Below, in pieces: positions 1 through 9,293 of a stretch of 64,000 nt of DNA. The position numbers and the translations under genes were made by a program. The stretch is from Methanobrevibacter sp. (lineage in GTDB: Archaea; Methanobacteriota; Methanobacteria; Methanobacteriales; Methanobacteriaceae): positions 41,200-105,199 of the forward strand of contig NZ_SUTI01000005.1 in the NCBI RefSeq assembly GCF_015062985.1, read 5' to 3'. Below the pieces are notes generated by a model, which was not told where the DNA came from, did not search any database, and saw only the letters and a list, made by a program, of their open reading frames with translations. Position 1 is the stretch's first letter; every line of letters starts with the position of its first letter.

Positions 1-1035
1 TAGCAACCCTGACACCATCAGCCAATAAATAAACAGTAATATTAGCAGGTCTAGTACCCCAAGCATTATTACCATCATTCCAAATCTTGGTAGCATTAAC
101 AACAGTAACCAAAGTGTTATTAACAGTCCAATTATAAGCAGTGCTATTATCAACCACACTTACATACTCAACAGAAATAACACCAGCAGGAACATTAGTC
201 ATATTAACAGTAACATTCAATTCCTCAATAGAATATTTAATAGGATCATTACCATTAAAGACAGTCAAATTAGTAAACTCATGATACCAACCATTAGACT
301 CATTCAAAGTAGCATTAGCAACCCTGACACCATCAGCCAATAAATAAACAGTAATATTAGCAGGTCTAGTACCCCAAGCATTATTACCATCAATCCAAAT
401 TTTGGTAACATCAACAACAGTAATCAATGTGTTATTAACAGTCCAGTTATACGCAGTACTATTACTAATCACACTTACATACTCAAGAGCACGAACACCA
501 GCAGGAACATTAGTCATATTAACAGTAACATTATCTTCTTCAATAGTATAATTAATCTTTTCAGTACCATTAAATACTGTTAAATTTTCGAAAGAATGAT
601 ACCAATTATTAGACCGATTCAATGTAGCATTAGCAATCCTAGTACCATCAGCTAATAAGTAAACAGTAATATTATCAGGTCTAGTACCCCAAGCATTATT
701 ACCATCATCCCAATATTTAGTAACATTTACACTAGTCATAGGAACATGAATGTTAGTAACAGTCACAAATGCAGTAGTTCCATTAGTACCATTAATTACA
801 GTTAAGTAACCATCAATTGGCAATTCTCGAATTGTATAATTAATTACACTATCATTTTCATCTGTAATATTTAAATTATCGAAAACATATGTCCAATTGT
901 TAGTGTCGTTTAAAACTACTTCACTTACTAAACCAGTGTCATTATACAATTGAATAGTAACATTATCAGGTCTGATACCATCATAATCGTCATAATCATC
1001 CCAAACCTTAGTTACATTGATTTCGGATACATCAT
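1..1035 (-). repeat. Tandem Cna-B-type domain repeats of about 105 residues
   Basis: The same coding block recurs with a period of about 313-315 bp. The block coding for GTRPANITVYLLADG lies at about 20-60, 335-375 and 648-690, and a more diverged copy (DGIRPDNVTIQLYND) lies near 940-1000. Each unit has the Cna-B signature: a Lys in the first strand (VTKxW), the GxRPxNITV strand and a Glu in YTIEE or YSIEE. In Cna-B domains such Lys and Glu residues take part in intramolecular isopeptide bonds, so a stiff stalk is a reasonable inference. The array continues past the window edge. Confidence 0.85.
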
Positions 1036-4000
1036 AGATGATAATCCATGTCACGTTTGAAATCTCTGTGTAATAAGTAGTTCTAAGATAATTTGCATCG
1101 ATTCTGTATCTTCCAACAGAATATCCTGTAAGATTTAAGCGTATACTACCTCTAATATCAGTTATATCGGAAGGATCTGGTTCTTCGCCAACACCGATTT
1201 TGGTTATAGTGTAGAATATCTCTTGATTGTCTTCTAAATCATCAAGATAAACAAGATTACCATCACCACTGTTTTCCCAGCCAATGACCGGAGTTTGGTC
1301 AATAGCGTCTGTTGTTTTGGTAGTTCGGTTACCATGATTATAGAACTCATATGTAATATTATTTATAGTAACATTACTTTGAGCATCCTTACTATGGATA
1401 CCGTTAGCGATATTGTCTCCACCTATATGCCAGATTTCTACAATTATCTCTTCACCTAAACGGTAAACTGTACCTTTTTTAGGAGATATTGGTAAGGCCC
1501 AAGAGTGTGCCAAGTTGTCATATAACCTTGTGTCATATACTTTCAAAGTAGAGTCTTCAACATAAATTGCAGATCCGTTTCCGAATTCCGCAGTATTGTT
1601 GTAGAAATTACCTTGAATGGTTGCATTGGCTGTACCTGATACGATGAATGCACCACCAATACCATAACCATCACTAATATTTCCTAACGCATGATTGCTT
1701 ATGAATGTTGAGTTTTCAACATCTAAATCGTTAGAAGAAATGATGTTTGCAAAACCACCTTTTAGAGCAGTGTTATTAAATGCATAGATTTGGTTAAAGT
1801 TTAAACTTTCATCTTCACTGTATATTGCACCACCAGAGCGGGTAGCACGATTTGATGAAATGTTGTTGCTTGTGAAATTAGTAACCTCATCATCATAACC
1901 ATAAATATATACTGCACCACCATAGGAGGTAGCTTTATTAAATGTAATGTTGTTATCAGTAAATTCTGAACTTGATCCGTCTATATAAATTGCACCACCG
2001 AAGTTAGCTTCATTATAGGACATTTGGTTGTCTGAAAATTCAGAGCCATGTCCGGAAATATAAACTCCACCACCGGAATTTGCATCATTATATAAAATGT
2101 CATTATTTGTAAATGTGGCATTATCACCTTCAATATCTATTGCACCACCGGCCAAAGCATGATTATCTATGAACTTAGAATTATTAACGGTAGCATTAAC
2201 TCCAGAGAGATATGATGAACCACCATAAAATCCTGCAGTGTTGTTTGTGGATGTGACATTATCCAGAGATGTGAAATTACCATCAGTAAATATTGCACCA
2301 CCATTTTCTTCAGCAATACAATTTGAAAGGCTTACATTTACAAACTTACAATCGTTACCATCAACGTATACTCCTCCACCGGTATAAGCGATATTATTGT
2401 TCAGGTTACAATTCATAATTGTGGTATTGTTACCATTAATGTAAGATGAACCACCATGATATGCAGTGTTGTGAATGGAAGTAACATTGTCGAAAACATC
2501 GTTGTTACCTTCAACGTAAACAGCACCACCAAATTGGGTAGCATTACAATTGGAAAGAGCCACATTTTCAAAGGTACAGTTGTCACCAGAAACGTATAGT
2601 CCACCACCATTGTCAGTAGCACTATTATTGTCCAAGTTACAGTTCCTAACAATTACTTCATTACCCGCAATATATGAGGAACCACCTTCCACAGCAGTGT
2701 TGTGAATAGAAGTAACATTATCAAATAAGGCTTTATCACCTTCAACGTAAACAGCACCACCTAGAGTACCAGCCTCATTGTTGGATGCGCTAACGTTGAT
2801 GATTTGAGAACCTATACCGCCACCAATGTTCAATGCTCCACCACGTAATTCAGCAGAGTTATTGTCAAGGTTGGAATTTTTAACTGTTACGTTACTACCA
2901 CGGATGAATGTAGAACCACCAAGTCTAGCAGTGTTGTTGTTAGAGTGAGTACCATCTACAAGAATATTGTCACCAACAATATCGAATGCACCACCTAAAC
3001 CGGTATTCTCAGATCCATTGTAAATAGCTCTGTTATTGTTCAACTCACCACCTGTAACGATAATGTCAGTACCGTTAATGAATGCAGCACCACCACGTTG
3101 AGCAGTGTTGTTATCAGCAGTAATATTAGTCAATCTAGTACCATTTGAGTTAACATAAATAGCACCACCCATAAGGCCTGCCCTATTGTTAGATACGCTA
3201 ACATTTTCAACTGTACAACCATCACCAGCAATGTTAATACCACCACCACGTAAATCAGCAGAGTTATTGTCCAAGTTACAATTTTGAACAGTTACATCAT
3301 TACCACGGATGAATGTAGAACCACCACGATAAGCAGTGTTATTGTTAGAGTGAGTACCATCTACAAGAATATTGTCACCAACAATATCGAATGCACCACC
3401 TAAACCGGTATTCTCAGATCCATTGTAAATAGCTCTGTTATTGTTCAACTCACCACCTGTAACGATAATGTCAGTACCGTTAATGAATGCAGCACCACCA
3501 CGTTGAGCAGTGTTGTTATCAGCAGTAATATTAGTCAATCTAGTACCATTTGAGTTAACATAAATAGCACCACCCATAAGGCCTGCCCTATTGTTGGATA
3601 CGTCAACGTTTTCAATAGTACAGTTGTCACCTGCAACGTTAATACCACCACCACGTAAGTCAGCAATATTGTTGTCCAGGATACAGTCTTTTACAACGGT
3701 GTTGTTACCACGAACGAATGTGGAACCTCCACGATGAGCTGTGTTGTTTACTGAAGTAACGTTGATGAATTTACAGTCGTTACCTACAACGTCTACAGCA
3801 CCACCAAGACCGGAAGTTTCAGGTTCACTATCATTGTAAATAGCTTTGTTGTCGTTGAACACTGAATGTGAAATGGTAATGTTGTTACCTTCAATGTATA
3901 CAGCACCACCACGTTTAGCACTGTTATTGACAGAGTGGATATCATAAATGTCTAAATCACTGGATTTGATGTATATTGCTCCACCTTCATTGGTTGCGAA

Positions 4001-6883
4001 GTTATTGGACACATCGATGTCGTGAACATCACAGTTTGCACCAGCAAGGTCTAATCCTCCACCTCTACCGGATTCTTCAGTTCCGTTGAAAAGAGCTCTG
4101 TTATTATCTAAAGTACAATTGTAAACTGTAGTATCGTTACCTATAATAAATGTAGAACCTCCTCTGGAAGCGGTATTGTTAACGGAAGTAACATTGTAGA
4201 ATGTTGCATTGTTACCTCTAACATATACAGCACCACCTTCGGCACCTGCATTGTTGTCGGATACATCTACGTTATAAACTGTACAATTGTTACCGAAAAT
4301 GTTCAAACCTCCACCACGGAGAGTAGCATTGTTTCCGTCAAAGATACAATCGTGAACAACAATGTTTTCACCGTAAATGAATGTTGAACCACCAAGCAAA
4401 GCTGTGTTGTTGGTAGAGTTAATATTATAAATTTTTAAATCATCGGATTTGATGTATATTGCTCCACCTTCACCGTCTGCACGGTTATCGGACACTTCAA
4501 GGTCGTGAACTTGACAGTTTGCACCAGCAAGGTCCAATGCACCACCTCTACCGGAACCTTCAGTTCCATTGAAGATAGCTCTGTTATTGTCTAAAACACC
4601 ATTTATAACTTTAGTATTGTCCCCTTCTACAAAAGTGGAACCTCCTCTGGAAGCTGTATTGTTAATGGATGTTACATCTTCAAATGATGCGTTATGACCT
4701 CTAACATAAATAGCACCACCGTCGGTACCTGCATTGTTGTTGGACACTTCAACGTCTGTTGCGTTGAAATTGTTACCGTAAACGTTTAAACCTCCGCCTC
4801 TAAAGGTAGCGTTGTTATTGTCAAATGTTGAGTTTGTAACTTTTGTATTATTACCACGGATAAATCCGGCACCACCACGAGAAGCAGTGTTGTTGGTACA
4901 AGTAACAGTTAAAAGAGTACAATGGTCACCAATAACGTCAATAGCACCACCTACACCGGAGTCAGGATCTGCAGTGTTATTATTGAAGTTTGAATTGGCA
5001 ATGTAGGTATTTTCACCTATGATATAAACTCCTGCACCATTGTTCGCAGTGTTATCGGTAAAGTTTGTATTGATAACTTTTGTATTTGGACCTTCGATGT
5101 ATACTGTACCATTGACAGCAGAGTTATCATGTAAGGTTGAATTTTCAAAATGAGTTCCCCAACCATAAATGTAAACAGCACCACCATCATTTGAAGCCTT
5201 ATTGTTCTCAAAGACGGTATTGAAGACTTTGGTATCATTACCATACACATAAACAGCAGCTGCATTACCGCTTGCATTGAATGTCAAATCCTCATCATGC
5301 TTCCAATACCATTCACCATTTTGATCTGGAATGTATTGACCATTTTCATATCTGTAAAGTGTTTGATTTGTACGTCCTCCATCCTCTACATTATGCCATC
5401 TGGCTATACACAATGAACTAGTTTGACCTTCAGTTTTTGCAACATTATTTATAAAGTTACAATTGTCAAGTGTAATATTATTTCCTTGAGTATTAAGACC
5501 CCAGAATCCGTCATGGTCGTGGTCAATTCCACCAACCATAACAGCGGAACCTTGTCCACCAGTGTTATTGATGAAATCACAGTTTCTTATAATTACATTG
5601 TTATGACTTATTCCAAGTGCACCACCATATTCGCCTGTTCCTGTACAATTAATAAACTTACAGTTATCAAGCACTTGAGGTCCTGAAATATAATAACCAG
5701 TCTCGGTGTAATTTCCATGTATATAAACTGCAAACCATCTAGAAGTAATATTGATAAAATTACAATTAATTAAACTACTTGCAACTTCTTGAGGACCACC
5801 ACGATATTCGTCTGAAAGACAAAAAGCACCACCGTGATTAGCAGAGCTTGTATTAATAAAGTTACATCCAACCAGTTTGGCACCGAAGAGAACACCGAAC
5901 TGACCGCTACCGTCATCAACACCATTATCACCAGGATAAGTTTGTTTACAGTTGGTGAAATTAACATTAGTCAGTGTTGTTGGCTGAGGATTACGAGCAC
6001 CAGTAGAATCATAGGCACTTCCATATATGAAAAACATTTGCTGATTTGTCTCAATATTATTAAAAACAACATTTGTCAAAGATCCGCTACAGAATTCAAA
6101 CATTCTCCCGGAAGACTTTAAATTTTCAAAAGTAACGTCCACTAAATCATAACCATTAGCAGTAGTATATTTCCCGTTTTGTTGAGCGCCTCTGAAACCA
6201 AATACATTTCCATCATCACCCACTTCAAATGTAGCAACTTGAGATGGATCATCTTCACTTCCTCCAAAAATCTTAACATTTTGAATAGTATGCCGCCCTG
6301 AAACAGTCTGATAAGTTCCCTGTCTATAGGTTCCACCATTTAGATATATTACATCTCCAGGTTGAGCATTTATAATTCTATTAAATATATCAGCTATTGT
6401 GTCACCAGTATGAAAATTATATGTAGCACCTAGCACAGGCTCATCATTAACAGCACCAAGAAGTTCAGAATCTTTCTCAGCGCCTAAAGTTGTTAAACTA
6501 TCATCATTATTTATTTCAAAATCATTACTAGCACCAAGAACGTTTAAACCGTTCGCAGCACCAAGTATTTTATCATCATTATCATTATTTATTTCTGTAT
6601 TATTACTAGAAAGCAATAATTTAGTTTTCTTTTTATAACCATCTATTTCAATTTCATCTATTTCACTGTCCGTACGCAATGAATTGTTACCTGCTTCATC
6701 GATAGAATCCACAGCCAAAGTGTTTGAAGTTCCCTCGAATGGATTTGCATCAGACATCGATAGAGTATTTAGTTCACCCGTGTTTTGGTCGTATGTTAGA
6801 TTTTCACTTGCCGCCACAAATGAAATCGAAAATATCGTTAAAAATAGTATTAAAGTTAAAAACATATATCGCTTGAAATGCAT
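1..6883 (-). CDS. Giant adhesin-like secreted protein (3' end beyond window)
   Basis: An open frame of about 2,294 codons begins at the ATG at 6883-6881, preceded by AGGAGA at 6889-6894, and has no stop before the left edge, so the protein is C-terminally incomplete here. The N-terminus is a signal peptide (basic MHFKRYM, then a hydrophobic core ending near VAAS, about residue 26). A low-complexity Asn/Asp/Leu-rich linker with repeated LGA motifs follows to about residue 150. Next comes a very long parallel beta-helix region made of Pmp/adhesin-type repeats of the form NNTAxRGGAxxIxGNNxxV, to about residue 1,800. At least four Cna-B-type domains follow (WDDGNNAWGTRPxNITV). N-glycosylation sequons are abundant. 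Adhesin-like proteins of this architecture are a known expanded family in Methanobrevibacter, thought to mediate contact with hosts or syntrophic bacteria. That role is inferred; the fold assignment is clear. Confidence 0.9.
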   Translation of the reverse strand, partial: MHFKRYMFLTLILFLTIFSISFVAASENLTYDQNTGELNTLSMSDANPFEGTSNTLAVDSIDEAGNNSLRTDSEIDEIEIDGYKKKTKLLLSSNNTEINNDNDDKILGAANGLNVLGASNDFEINNDDSLTTLGAEKDSELLGAVNDEPVLGATYNFHTGDTIADIFNRIINAQPGDVIYLNGGTYRQGTYQTVSGRHTIQNVKIFGGSEDDPSQVATFEVGDDGNVFGFRGAQQNGKYTTANGYDLVDVTFENLKSSGRMFEFCSGSLTNVVFNNIETNQQMFFIYGSAYDSTGARNPQPTTLTNVNFTNCKQTYPGDNGVDDGSGQFGVLFGAKLVGCNFINTSSANHGGAFCLSDEYRGGPQEVASSLINCNFINITSRWFAVYIHGNYTETGYYISGPQVLDNCKFINCTGTGEYGGALGISHNNVIIRNCDFINNTGGQGSAVMVGGIDHDHDGFWGLNTQGNNITLDNCNFINNVAKTEGQTSSLCIARWHNVEDGGRTNQTLYRYENGQYIPDQNGEWYWKHDEDLTFNASGNAAAVYVYGNDTKVFNTVFENNKASNDGGAVYIYGWGTHFENSTLHDNSAVNGTVYIEGPNTKVINTNFTDNTANNGAGVYIIGENTYIANSNFNNNTADPDSGVGGAIDVIGDHCTLLTVTCTNNTASRGGAGFIRGNNTKVTNSTFDNNNATFRGGGLNVYGNNFNATDVEVSNNNAGTDGGAIYVRGHNASFEDVTSINNTASRGGSTFVEGDNTKVINGVLDNNRAIFNGTEGSGRGGALDLAGANCQVHDLEVSDNRADGEGGAIYIKSDDLKIYNINSTNNTALLGGSTFIYGENIVVHDCIFDGNNATLRGGGLNIFGNNCTVYNVDVSDNNAGAEGGAVYVRGNNATFYNVTSVNNTASRGGSTFIIGNDTTVYNCTLDNNRALFNGTEESGRGGGLDLAGANCDVHDIDVSNNFATNEGGAIYIKSSDLDIYDIHSVNNSAKRGGAVYIEGNNITISHSVFNDNKAIYNDSEPETSGLGGAVDVVGNDCKFINVTSVNNTAHRGGSTFVRGNNTVVKDCILDNNIADLRGGGINVAGDNCTIENVDVSNNRAGLMGGAIYVNSNGTRLTNITADNNTAQRGGAAFINGTDIIVTGGELNNNRAIYNGSENTGLGGAFDIVGDNILVDGTHSNNNTAYRGGSTFIRGNDVTVQNCNLDNNSADLRGGGINIAGDGCTVENVSVSNNRAGLMGGAIYVNSNGTRLTNITADNNTAQRGGAAFINGTDIIVTGGELNNNRAIYNGSENTGLGGAFDIVGDNILVDGTHSNNNTARLGGSTFIRGSNVTVKNSNLDNNSAELRGGALNIGGGIGSQIINVSASNNEAGTLGGAVYVEGDKALFDNVTSIHNTAVEGGSSYIAGNEVIVRNCNLDNNSATDNGGGLYVSGDNCTFENVALSNCNATQFGGAVYVEGNNDVFDNVTSIHNTAYHGGSSYINGNNTTIMNCNLNNNIAYTGGGVYVDGNDCKFVNVSLSNCIAEENGGAIFTDGNFTSLDNVTSTNNTAGFYGGSSYLSGVNATVNNSKFIDNHALAGGAIDIEGDNATFTNNDILYNDANSGGGVYISGHGSEFSDNQMSYNEANFGGAIYIDGSSSEFTDNNITFNKATSYGGAVYIYGYDDEVTNFTSNNISSNRATRSGGAIYSEDESLNFNQIYAFNNTALKGGFANIISSNDLDVENSTFISNHALGNISDGYGIGGAFIVSGTANATIQGNFYNNTAEFGNGSAIYVEDSTLKVYDTRLYDNLAHSWALPISPKKGTVYRLGEEIIVEIWHIGGDNIANGIHSKDAQSNVTINNITYEFYNHGNRTTKTTDAIDQTPVIGWENSGDGNLVYLDDLEDNQEIFYTITKIGVGEEPDPSDITDIRGSIRLNLTGYSVGRYRIDANYLRTTYYTEISNVTWIIIYDVSEINVTKVWDDYDDYDGIRPDNVTIQLYNDTGLVSEVVLNDTNNWTYVFDNLNITDENDSVINYTIRELPIDGYLTVINGTNGTTAFVTVTNIHVPMTSVNVTKYWDDGNNAWGTRPDNITVYLLADGTRIANATLNRSNNWYHSFENLTVFNGTEKINYTIEEDNVTVNMTNVPAGVRALEYVSVISNSTAYNWTVNNTLITVVDVTKIWIDGNNAWGTRPANITVYLLADGVRVANATLNESNGWYHEFTNLTVFNGNDPIKYSIEELNVTVNMTNVPAGVISVEYVSVVDNSTAYNWTVNNTLVTVVNATKIWNDGNNAWGTRPANITVYLLADGVRVA
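2941..3595 (-). repeat. Exact 250-bp direct duplication inside the adhesin gene (offset 405 bp)
   Basis: Bases 2941-3190 and 3346-3595 appear identical when read side by side, and similarity continues more weakly on both sides. The 405-bp offset is exactly 135 codons, so the duplication keeps the reading frame and adds beta-helix coils. This is recent compared with the diverged repeats elsewhere in the gene. Confidence 0.85.
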
Positions 6884-6911
6884 AAATATCTCCTTTTCTA
6901 AACTTAATACC

Positions 6912-7208
6912 GTTTAACTTTAATTCTAATGAAAACTTTTTGCCTTTTAATAATAAGAAATAATGGAAAAAAACTTGCGAAAATTAATACATATAATACT
7001 AAAATATAGCACTATCGTTTTAATTTAACCAACGGAAAACTTTGCCTTAAATAATATACAAATACAAAAAAACTTCGAAATACAATAAATAATACTAAAT
7101 CAGCACTATCGTTAAATTTAACCAAGTGAAAACATTTGTCCTTAAATAATATACAATATAATAGAAAAAAATTTTGGAATAATACAATAAAATACAAAAA
7201 AGCACTTT
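6912..7208. repeat. Three degenerate tandem repeats of about 95-105 bp upstream of the adhesin gene
   Basis: Units at about 6912-7015, 7016-7110 and 7111-7208 share a common order of blocks: GTTTAAxTTTAA, then GAAAAC, then TTTGCCTTAAATAATA, then a run of A, then a final GCACTATC or GCACTTTA. No convincing coding potential is seen. They lie immediately upstream of the adhesin start, where promoter or leader DNA is expected. Their role is unknown. Confidence 0.7.
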
Positions 7209-7359
7209 AAATGTATCAATTGATATATTGAACTTTAACTTATATAAATCTTTATATTGTAACCTGGAAGATGTAAAATAAATTAAACTCTTAAAGAATT
7301 GATAAAAAAAAGTAGGATAATAAATAAAATAAATATATAACTATAAGCGGCCACTGAAA

Positions 7360-7632
7360 AACATTAGATCCCTAATGATTTAAAGTAACCGGTTTGACTG
7401 ATGCCAATACCTATGTAAATATAGCAAATAGTTATATTTAGATTATTTATTATTGGGTTAATACCCAATTCTTTCTATTTAAAATTTGGACTAAAATTAA
7501 ATAGAAAGCCCGATTGTTTTTTTTACTAGGTTAGCTCCTAGAATTGAATCATGATTGCTCATGATTAAGCTTGGTTAAAGCTTTCGACAGTCCCTAAATT
7601 TAAGTAGGAATCTATCTAATTCCGATTTTTTT
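7360..7632 (+). ncRNA. Candidate structured RNA: run of consecutive hairpins ending in a T tract
   Basis: This gene-free stretch contains at least eight hairpins in series. Stems are CATTAG/CTAATG (7362-7377), AAATATA/TATATTT (7417-7439), ATTGGGT/ACCCAAT (7452-7469), CTTTCTATTTAA with its complement (7471-7508), CTAGG/CCTAG (7526-7541), ATCATGA/TCATGAT (7548-7565), AAGCTT/AAGCTT (7567-7583) and GGAAT/ATTCC (7607-7623). Seven T follow at 7626-7632, as in a terminator. GACTG (7396-7400) could pair with CAGTC (7588-7592) to enclose the middle hairpins. A TATA-like AAATATATAA at 7330-7339 sits a suitable distance upstream. It lacks the conserved motifs of RNase P or SRP RNA. The structure is seen; transcription and function are inferred. 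Confidence 0.5.
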
Positions 7633-7865
7633 CAAATATTTAATACTATTTTTTAACAAATTTTTCATTAACATACATGCTCTAATTATATCTGCTATAA
7701 TCCAAACATATATGCATATTAATTTATTACAAATTGTTCAATATAAAGTTTACTATAATATTTTGTTTTTATACAATAGAACAAAAAAAAATCTGAATAG
7801 TATATTTAACATTGAGCAAAAAGATATACTAAAAAATTAAAATTTGGAATTTTATTAAAAAAAGG

Positions 7866-7887
7866 AATGTAATATTTATATTACATT
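7866..7887. promoter_or_regulatory. Perfect 22-bp palindrome upstream of the radical SAM gene
   Basis: AATGTAATAT, a TT spacer and the exact complement ATATTACATT form a perfect inverted repeat about 130 bp before the start at 8016. It could be an operator for a dimeric regulator or part of a transcript leader. The rest of 7640-8015 is AT-rich and shows no other feature I can support. Confidence 0.45.
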
Positions 7888-8015
7888 TGTAGAAATAATT
7901 GCATAAAATATACCCAGTCAAATGAATTCGTTCATAATTATTGTTAATTAATAACATCACAAAAAATACTGTGAAACTCAATTTTTATTTAATATAATAT
8001 TAATATATAATCAGT

Positions 8016-9128
8016 ATGAGTACATTAGAAAAGATGAAAGTCCTAACAGACTCTGCGCAATATGATCTTTGCGACTATGTCAGCCACAACAAAAGTTCAC
8101 AGATCAATTTGCCTGGAATTTATGAAGCGATAGGCCATAACGGCTGTAAGATTCCTCTTTTCAAAACATTGCTTACCAACAAGTGTAAAAATGACTGCAA
8201 ATACTGCATTAACCAATCTAAAAGGAACTTTACAAGATTGGAACTGTCACCTGAAGAACTTGCAAAGGCATTTCTTGGATACTACAACAGAGGTCTGGTT
8301 AACGGTTTATTCTTAAGTTCAGGTATATCAGGCGATGTGGACTCTACTATGGAAAAGCAAATAGAAACCATCCATCTGCTTAGAAACAAATATGGTTATG
8401 ATGACTATATCCATCTTAAAGTTGTTCCCGGAGCAAGCAAGGATTCCATTGCTAGGGCAATGGCGCTGGCTAACAGGGTAAGTATCAATATAGAGGCCGC
8501 AACACCATCCGGTCTTGCTGAACTGTCATCCACAAAAGATTACAACAAGGATATATTAAAAAGATTGTCATGGATAAACTCTCTACAGAACAAAAGCACT
8601 ACATATCCAAATTCTACCCATACTACACAGCTGATTGTCGGTGCAAACAATGAAAGTGACAAGGAAATATTAAGTAGAATGGAGAAAATTTACAAAAAAT
8701 CCGATTTAAAGAGAACATATTTCTCCGCATTTACACCAATCGAAGAAACGGATTTTGGAAATAAACAAGCCTGTTCAACAGATAGAACTGCAAAATTGTA
8801 TAATGCAGATAGTCTGCTTAATGATTATCATTATAAGGTTAAGGAACTTGTATTTGATGAAAACGATAAGTTATCACTCGAACAGGATCCGAAGATTCTG
8901 GCTGCAAAAAATATGGACATCTTTCCTGTAGAAATTAACAGCGCACCCCTTGTGGAACTTATAAGAGTTCCCGGAATCGGTGTGAAATCAGCTCGCAAAA
9001 TCATATCTATTCGCAAAAAAAGGCCATTCTCCAATAAAGAACAGCTTAGAAATTTAGGTGTTGTAGTCGATAGGGCAGAACCTTACATAAAAATAAGTGG
9101 TGAATATCAAACCACTTTTGATTTTTAG
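8016..9128 (+). CDS. Putative DNA modification/repair radical SAM protein with C-terminal helix-hairpin-helix
   Basis: The 370-residue product carries the radical SAM cluster motif CKNDCKYC (Cys57, Cys61, Cys64), which binds a 4Fe-4S cluster and S-adenosylmethionine. A C-terminal helix-hairpin-helix region lies at about residues 310-350 (LIRVPGIGVKSARKI), a typical non-specific DNA-binding element. This combination matches the family often found beside a uracil-DNA-glycosylase-like protein and named putative DNA modification/repair radical SAM protein. Here that partner is absent: the neighbours are a gene-free region and the convergent par genes. The reaction is not established. The start sits just downstream of an AT-rich promoter-like stretch, so the mRNA may be nearly leaderless. 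Confidence 0.85.
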   Translation: MSTLEKMKVLTDSAQYDLCDYVSHNKSSQINLPGIYEAIGHNGCKIPLFKTLLTNKCKNDCKYCINQSKRNFTRLELSPEELAKAFLGYYNRGLVNGLFLSSGISGDVDSTMEKQIETIHLLRNKYGYDDYIHLKVVPGASKDSIARAMALANRVSINIEAATPSGLAELSSTKDYNKDILKRLSWINSLQNKSTTYPNSTHTTQLIVGANNESDKEILSRMEKIYKKSDLKRTYFSAFTPIEETDFGNKQACSTDRTAKLYNADSLLNDYHYKVKELVFDENDKLSLEQDPKILAAKNMDIFPVEINSAPLVELIRVPGIGVKSARKIISIRKKRPFSNKEQLRNLGVVVDRAEPYIKISGEYQTTFDF

Positions 9129-9251
9129 GTTTTTCATTAAATTATATTAATATTGAAAGAATTTGACCTGATTAAAATTACAGGAAAATGAATCATAATA
9201 ATAGAAAATATCAATATATAATATATTATTAATAAAATATACCAAATACGA

Positions 9252-9265
9252 TTTCAAGTGTAAAA
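9252..9265 (-). promoter_or_regulatory. Mini-ORB-like motif between convergent genes
   Basis: On the minus strand this reads TTTTACACTTGAAA, the same core as the repeats in the probable origin at 33.4-33.7 kb. The ACCTCT extension seen at other copies is missing. It lies in a 165-bp gap after the radical SAM gene. Binding by Orc1/Cdc6 is an inference. Confidence 0.5.
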
Positions 9266-9266
9266 T

Positions 9267-9293
9267 AGATTAAAAAAATTATATTAAAAAAAT
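9267..9293 (-). terminator. Oligo-T terminator after the ParB-like gene
   Basis: Two runs of seven A on the plus strand (TTAAAAAAATTATATTAAAAAAA region) become T tracts in the minus-strand transcript directly after the stop at 9294. Archaeal transcription often ends at such T runs. Confidence 0.5.

Noticed and set aside
1..5000. Regularly spaced repeats resembling a CRISPR or satellite array
   Set aside because: The repeats stay in one continuous reading frame and encode beta-helix and Cna-B units; there are no short identical repeats with unique spacers.
4812..5006. Short frames opposite or within the adhesin gene (also near 5423-6121)
   Set aside because: They lie inside the long adhesin frame, lack ribosome sites and have repeat-derived low-complexity composition.
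7012..7197. A 61-codon minus-strand frame in the gene-free gap
   Set aside because: It spans the degenerate ~100-bp repeats, has a composition of Phe/Leu/Tyr from AT-rich DNA and no ribosome site or family resemblance.
7360..7632. RNase P RNA, SRP RNA or tRNA
   Set aside because: None of the conserved sequence blocks of these RNAs (GAGGAAAGUC-type, SRP S-domain motif, T-arm) is present, and the region is too AT-rich for a stable archaeal housekeeping RNA.
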